Positions 5,650 through 6,749 of a DNA stretch of 6,749 nt are shown here, one piece after another. Below the pieces are notes generated by a model. That model had not been told where the DNA came from, searched no databases, and worked only from the letters and a program-made list of their open reading frames with translations. How positions within the stretch are numbered: the first letter of the stretch is position 1; the number at the start of each line of letters is the position of its first letter. The position numbers were made by a program, and so were the translations under genes. Origin of the DNA: an uncultured Dyadobacter sp. GTDB taxonomy: Bacteria; Bacteroidota; Bacteroidia; Cytophagales; Spirosomataceae. Where the stretch lies: the NCBI GenBank assembly GCA_946481035.1, contig CAMLNK010000223.1:1-6749 (forward strand), written 5' to 3'.

Positions 5650-6069
5650 ATGGAAAAGTTATATAATTTATTTACTTACGGCACTTTGATGCAGGGTTTC
5701 GACAACCCCTATGCACGGAAGCTACGGTTGTCTTCAAACTATATAGGAAAAGGGTATTTCAATGGAAAATTGTTTCGCGTGGAGTGGTACCCGGGTGCGC
5801 TGTATGAGCCGCATGCGCCTACGCGCGTACACGGGGAAATTTACCAGCTCCACTCTCTTGAAATACTGAAAGAACTGGATGAATATGAGGATGTTATGGA
5901 AGACGAAAAGGCTAGTTTGTACGTCAGGAAAGTGGTACCTGTCAGGTGTGGTCAGGAAGTTGTCAGGGATGGTCAGGAGGTGGTTATTGATTGTTGGGTG
6001 TATTTGTACAATCAGCCGGTTTTGGATTTGCCTTTGATTGAGGATGGCTATTTCAAAACTAAGCCCTGA
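5650..6069 (+). CDS. Gamma-glutamylcyclotransferase-like (AIG2/GGCT) family protein
   Basis: This 139-residue cytoplasmic protein has the GGCT-like barrel signature. The N-terminal LFTYGTLM (7-14) forms the substrate loop, GALYEP (49-54) follows, and VHGEIYQL (60-67) precedes LKELDEYEDV (73-82), where E80 is at the position of the family's catalytic glutamate. Characterised members release 5-oxoproline from gamma-glutamyl amino compounds, but many bacterial relatives have no known substrate. The C-terminal strand CWVYLYNQP (115-123) corresponds to the conserved AWVYxYN-like segment. Just before it, GQEVV occurs twice (101-105 and 108-112), giving a slightly longer loop than usual. ATG at 5650 places YGTLM ten residues in, as is normal. 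The gene is on the opposite strand to its neighbours, and its 3' end overlaps the end of coaX by 11 bp. Family is clear; substrate is not. Confidence 0.9.
   Translation: MEKLYNLFTYGTLMQGFDNPYARKLRLSSNYIGKGYFNGKLFRVEWYPGALYEPHAPTRVHGEIYQLHSLEILKELDEYEDVMEDEKASLYVRKVVPVRCGQEVVRDGQEVVIDCWVYLYNQPVLDLPLIEDGYFKTKP
5923..5984 (+). repeat. GTCAGG repeats within the GGCT-like gene
   Basis: GTCAGG occurs five times in 55 bp, starting at 5923, 5941, 5951, 5962 and 5972. The last four are spaced 10, 11 and 10 bp apart. At a larger scale, GGTCAGGAAGTTGT (5950-5963) is repeated as GGTCAGGAGGTGGT (5971-5984), a 21-bp period that encodes GQEVV twice. The in-frame period suggests a small local duplication within the coding region. 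Confidence 0.6.
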
Positions 6070-6749
6070 GACTCTCGCCGATAATGCGGAGGCCGTCCAA
6101 TGTTAACTTTCTGTCAATTTCCGTAAACTCGTCGCGCAGGGTATCGATAATGGACGACAAACCGCCCGTCGCGACGGCAATGCACTCGCCGCCCAACTCG
6201 GCGCGGATACGGCCCAGCAGCGATTTAACCAAACCTTCATAACCGAGCAAAATGCCCGCTTGAATGGCCTCGACCGTGTTTTTGCCTATGGCCGATTGCG
6301 GAAGCTCCAACGGTACTTCCGGCAGCTGCGCAGTATTGGCGAACAATGCTTTCACGGCCGTTATCAAACCCGGCAATATCGCGACGCCCAGGATTTTACT
6401 GTCTTTGGAAACAGTAGTAAATGTCAATGCAGTCCCAAAATCTACGACCACGCAATTCTCTTTATACCGCGTCGAGACGGCTACCGCATTGGCGATCAAG
6501 TCTGCTCCGATTTCGTGCGGATGGTCGATTTCGATGGATAATGCAGGGTAAATCTCCGGCCCGACCACGATCACCCCGTCGCCGAACAGCGAGCGGAGCA
6601 TTCTCAGTATCGCGGGTGTAAGTGCGGGCACGACGCTGCTCAGCACCACCGTTTCCACGTCCCCGAACCACAAACCTGCTTCCAGGAAATGCAGCCGGAG
6701 CTTCGATTCGTAATGCGCCTCGTTCTCCTGCACCAGCGAGCGCATCCGC
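6059..6749 (-). CDS. coaX: Type III pantothenate kinase, N-terminus beyond window
   Basis: CoaX phosphorylates pantothenate with ATP, the first step of coenzyme A synthesis, in the cytoplasm. The visible 230 codons carry type III features in order: VVLSSVVPALTP (about 33-44, counted from the ATG at 6745), IGADLIANAVAV (79-90), VVDFGTALTF (100-109), LGVAILPGL (119-127), IGKNTVEAIQAGILLGYEGL (152-171) and VATGGLSSII. The usual N-terminal phosphate-binding segment (D-x-GNT) is absent, and the frame stays open to the right edge. The ATG at 6745 is therefore internal, and about 30-40 residues lie outside the window. One difference is that the common GADR motif reads GADL here; I believe leucine occurs in some other CoaX proteins. 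The TAG stop at 6061-6059 lies inside the last codons of the convergent GGCT-like gene. Identification is strong. Confidence 0.93.
   Translation of the reverse strand, partial: RMRSLVQENEAHYESKLRLHFLEAGLWFGDVETVVLSSVVPALTPAILRMLRSLFGDGVIVVGPEIYPALSIEIDHPHEIGADLIANAVAVSTRYKENCVVVDFGTALTFTTVSKDSKILGVAILPGLITAVKALFANTAQLPEVPLELPQSAIGKNTVEAIQAGILLGYEGLVKSLLGRIRAELGGECIAVATGGLSSIIDTLRDEFTEIDRKLTLDGLRIIGESLRA

Noticed and set aside
1..6749. CRISPR array, tRNA or rRNA genes, insertion sequences, attachment sites
   Set aside because: No regularly spaced direct repeats, tRNA-like or rRNA-like segments, transposase or integrase coding, or flanking terminal repeats were seen.

Overview
The window looks like a chromosomal segment of a Bacteroidota bacterium, most likely a Cytophagales relative of Dyadobacter or Spirosoma. 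This is inferred from gene content: a DUF5618-type protein, a HigA ending in the EAFNRPY motif, a Tat-exported Gfo/Idh/MocA oxidoreductase with the GNGDIGNQGIHETD motif, and an Nramp-like transporter without the Nramp metal motifs. Clear Shine-Dalgarno sequences are also absent before most starts. I could not run a database search to confirm the taxon.

Layout. (1) 1-1118, minus strand: a toxin-antitoxin module, higB then higA, separated by 1 nt. A third gene follows 35 nt after higA, encoding a DUF5618-like protein that runs off the left edge. By eye this stretch is more AT-rich than the rest. A perfect 11-bp inverted repeat (1137-1163) sits just upstream of higB. (2) 1199-3963, minus strand: an Nramp-like membrane transporter followed by a secreted Gfo/Idh/MocA oxidoreductase. 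The gap between them carries two AGTACT palindromes 21 bp apart and a plausible Bacteroidetes-type promoter. (3) 3964-4095: an intergenic nested inverted repeat built from CACGAA/TTCGTG units, resembling a dispersed extragenic repeat. (4) 4096-5556, minus strand: a 486-residue conserved protein of unknown function. (5) 5557-5649: a divergent promoter region with a perfect TTACATGTAA palindrome. (6) 5650-6069, plus strand: a gamma-glutamylcyclotransferase-like protein with a short internal repeat. (7) 6059-6749, minus strand: type III pantothenate kinase (coaX), truncated at its N-terminus by the right edge and overlapping the preceding gene tail to tail by 11 bp.

How the genes relate. HigB and HigA form a self-contained type II toxin-antitoxin pair, and the DUF5618-like gene is probably co-transcribed with them. 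The transporter and oxidoreductase are co-directional and may be functionally linked, but the oxidoreductase seems to have its own promoter. CoaX provides the first step of coenzyme A synthesis. The remaining genes show no shared pathway. I see no convincing new multi-gene defence or mobile system. The most interesting items are the non-canonical Nramp-like transporter, the unknown 486-residue family, and the HigBA-DUF5618 arrangement.
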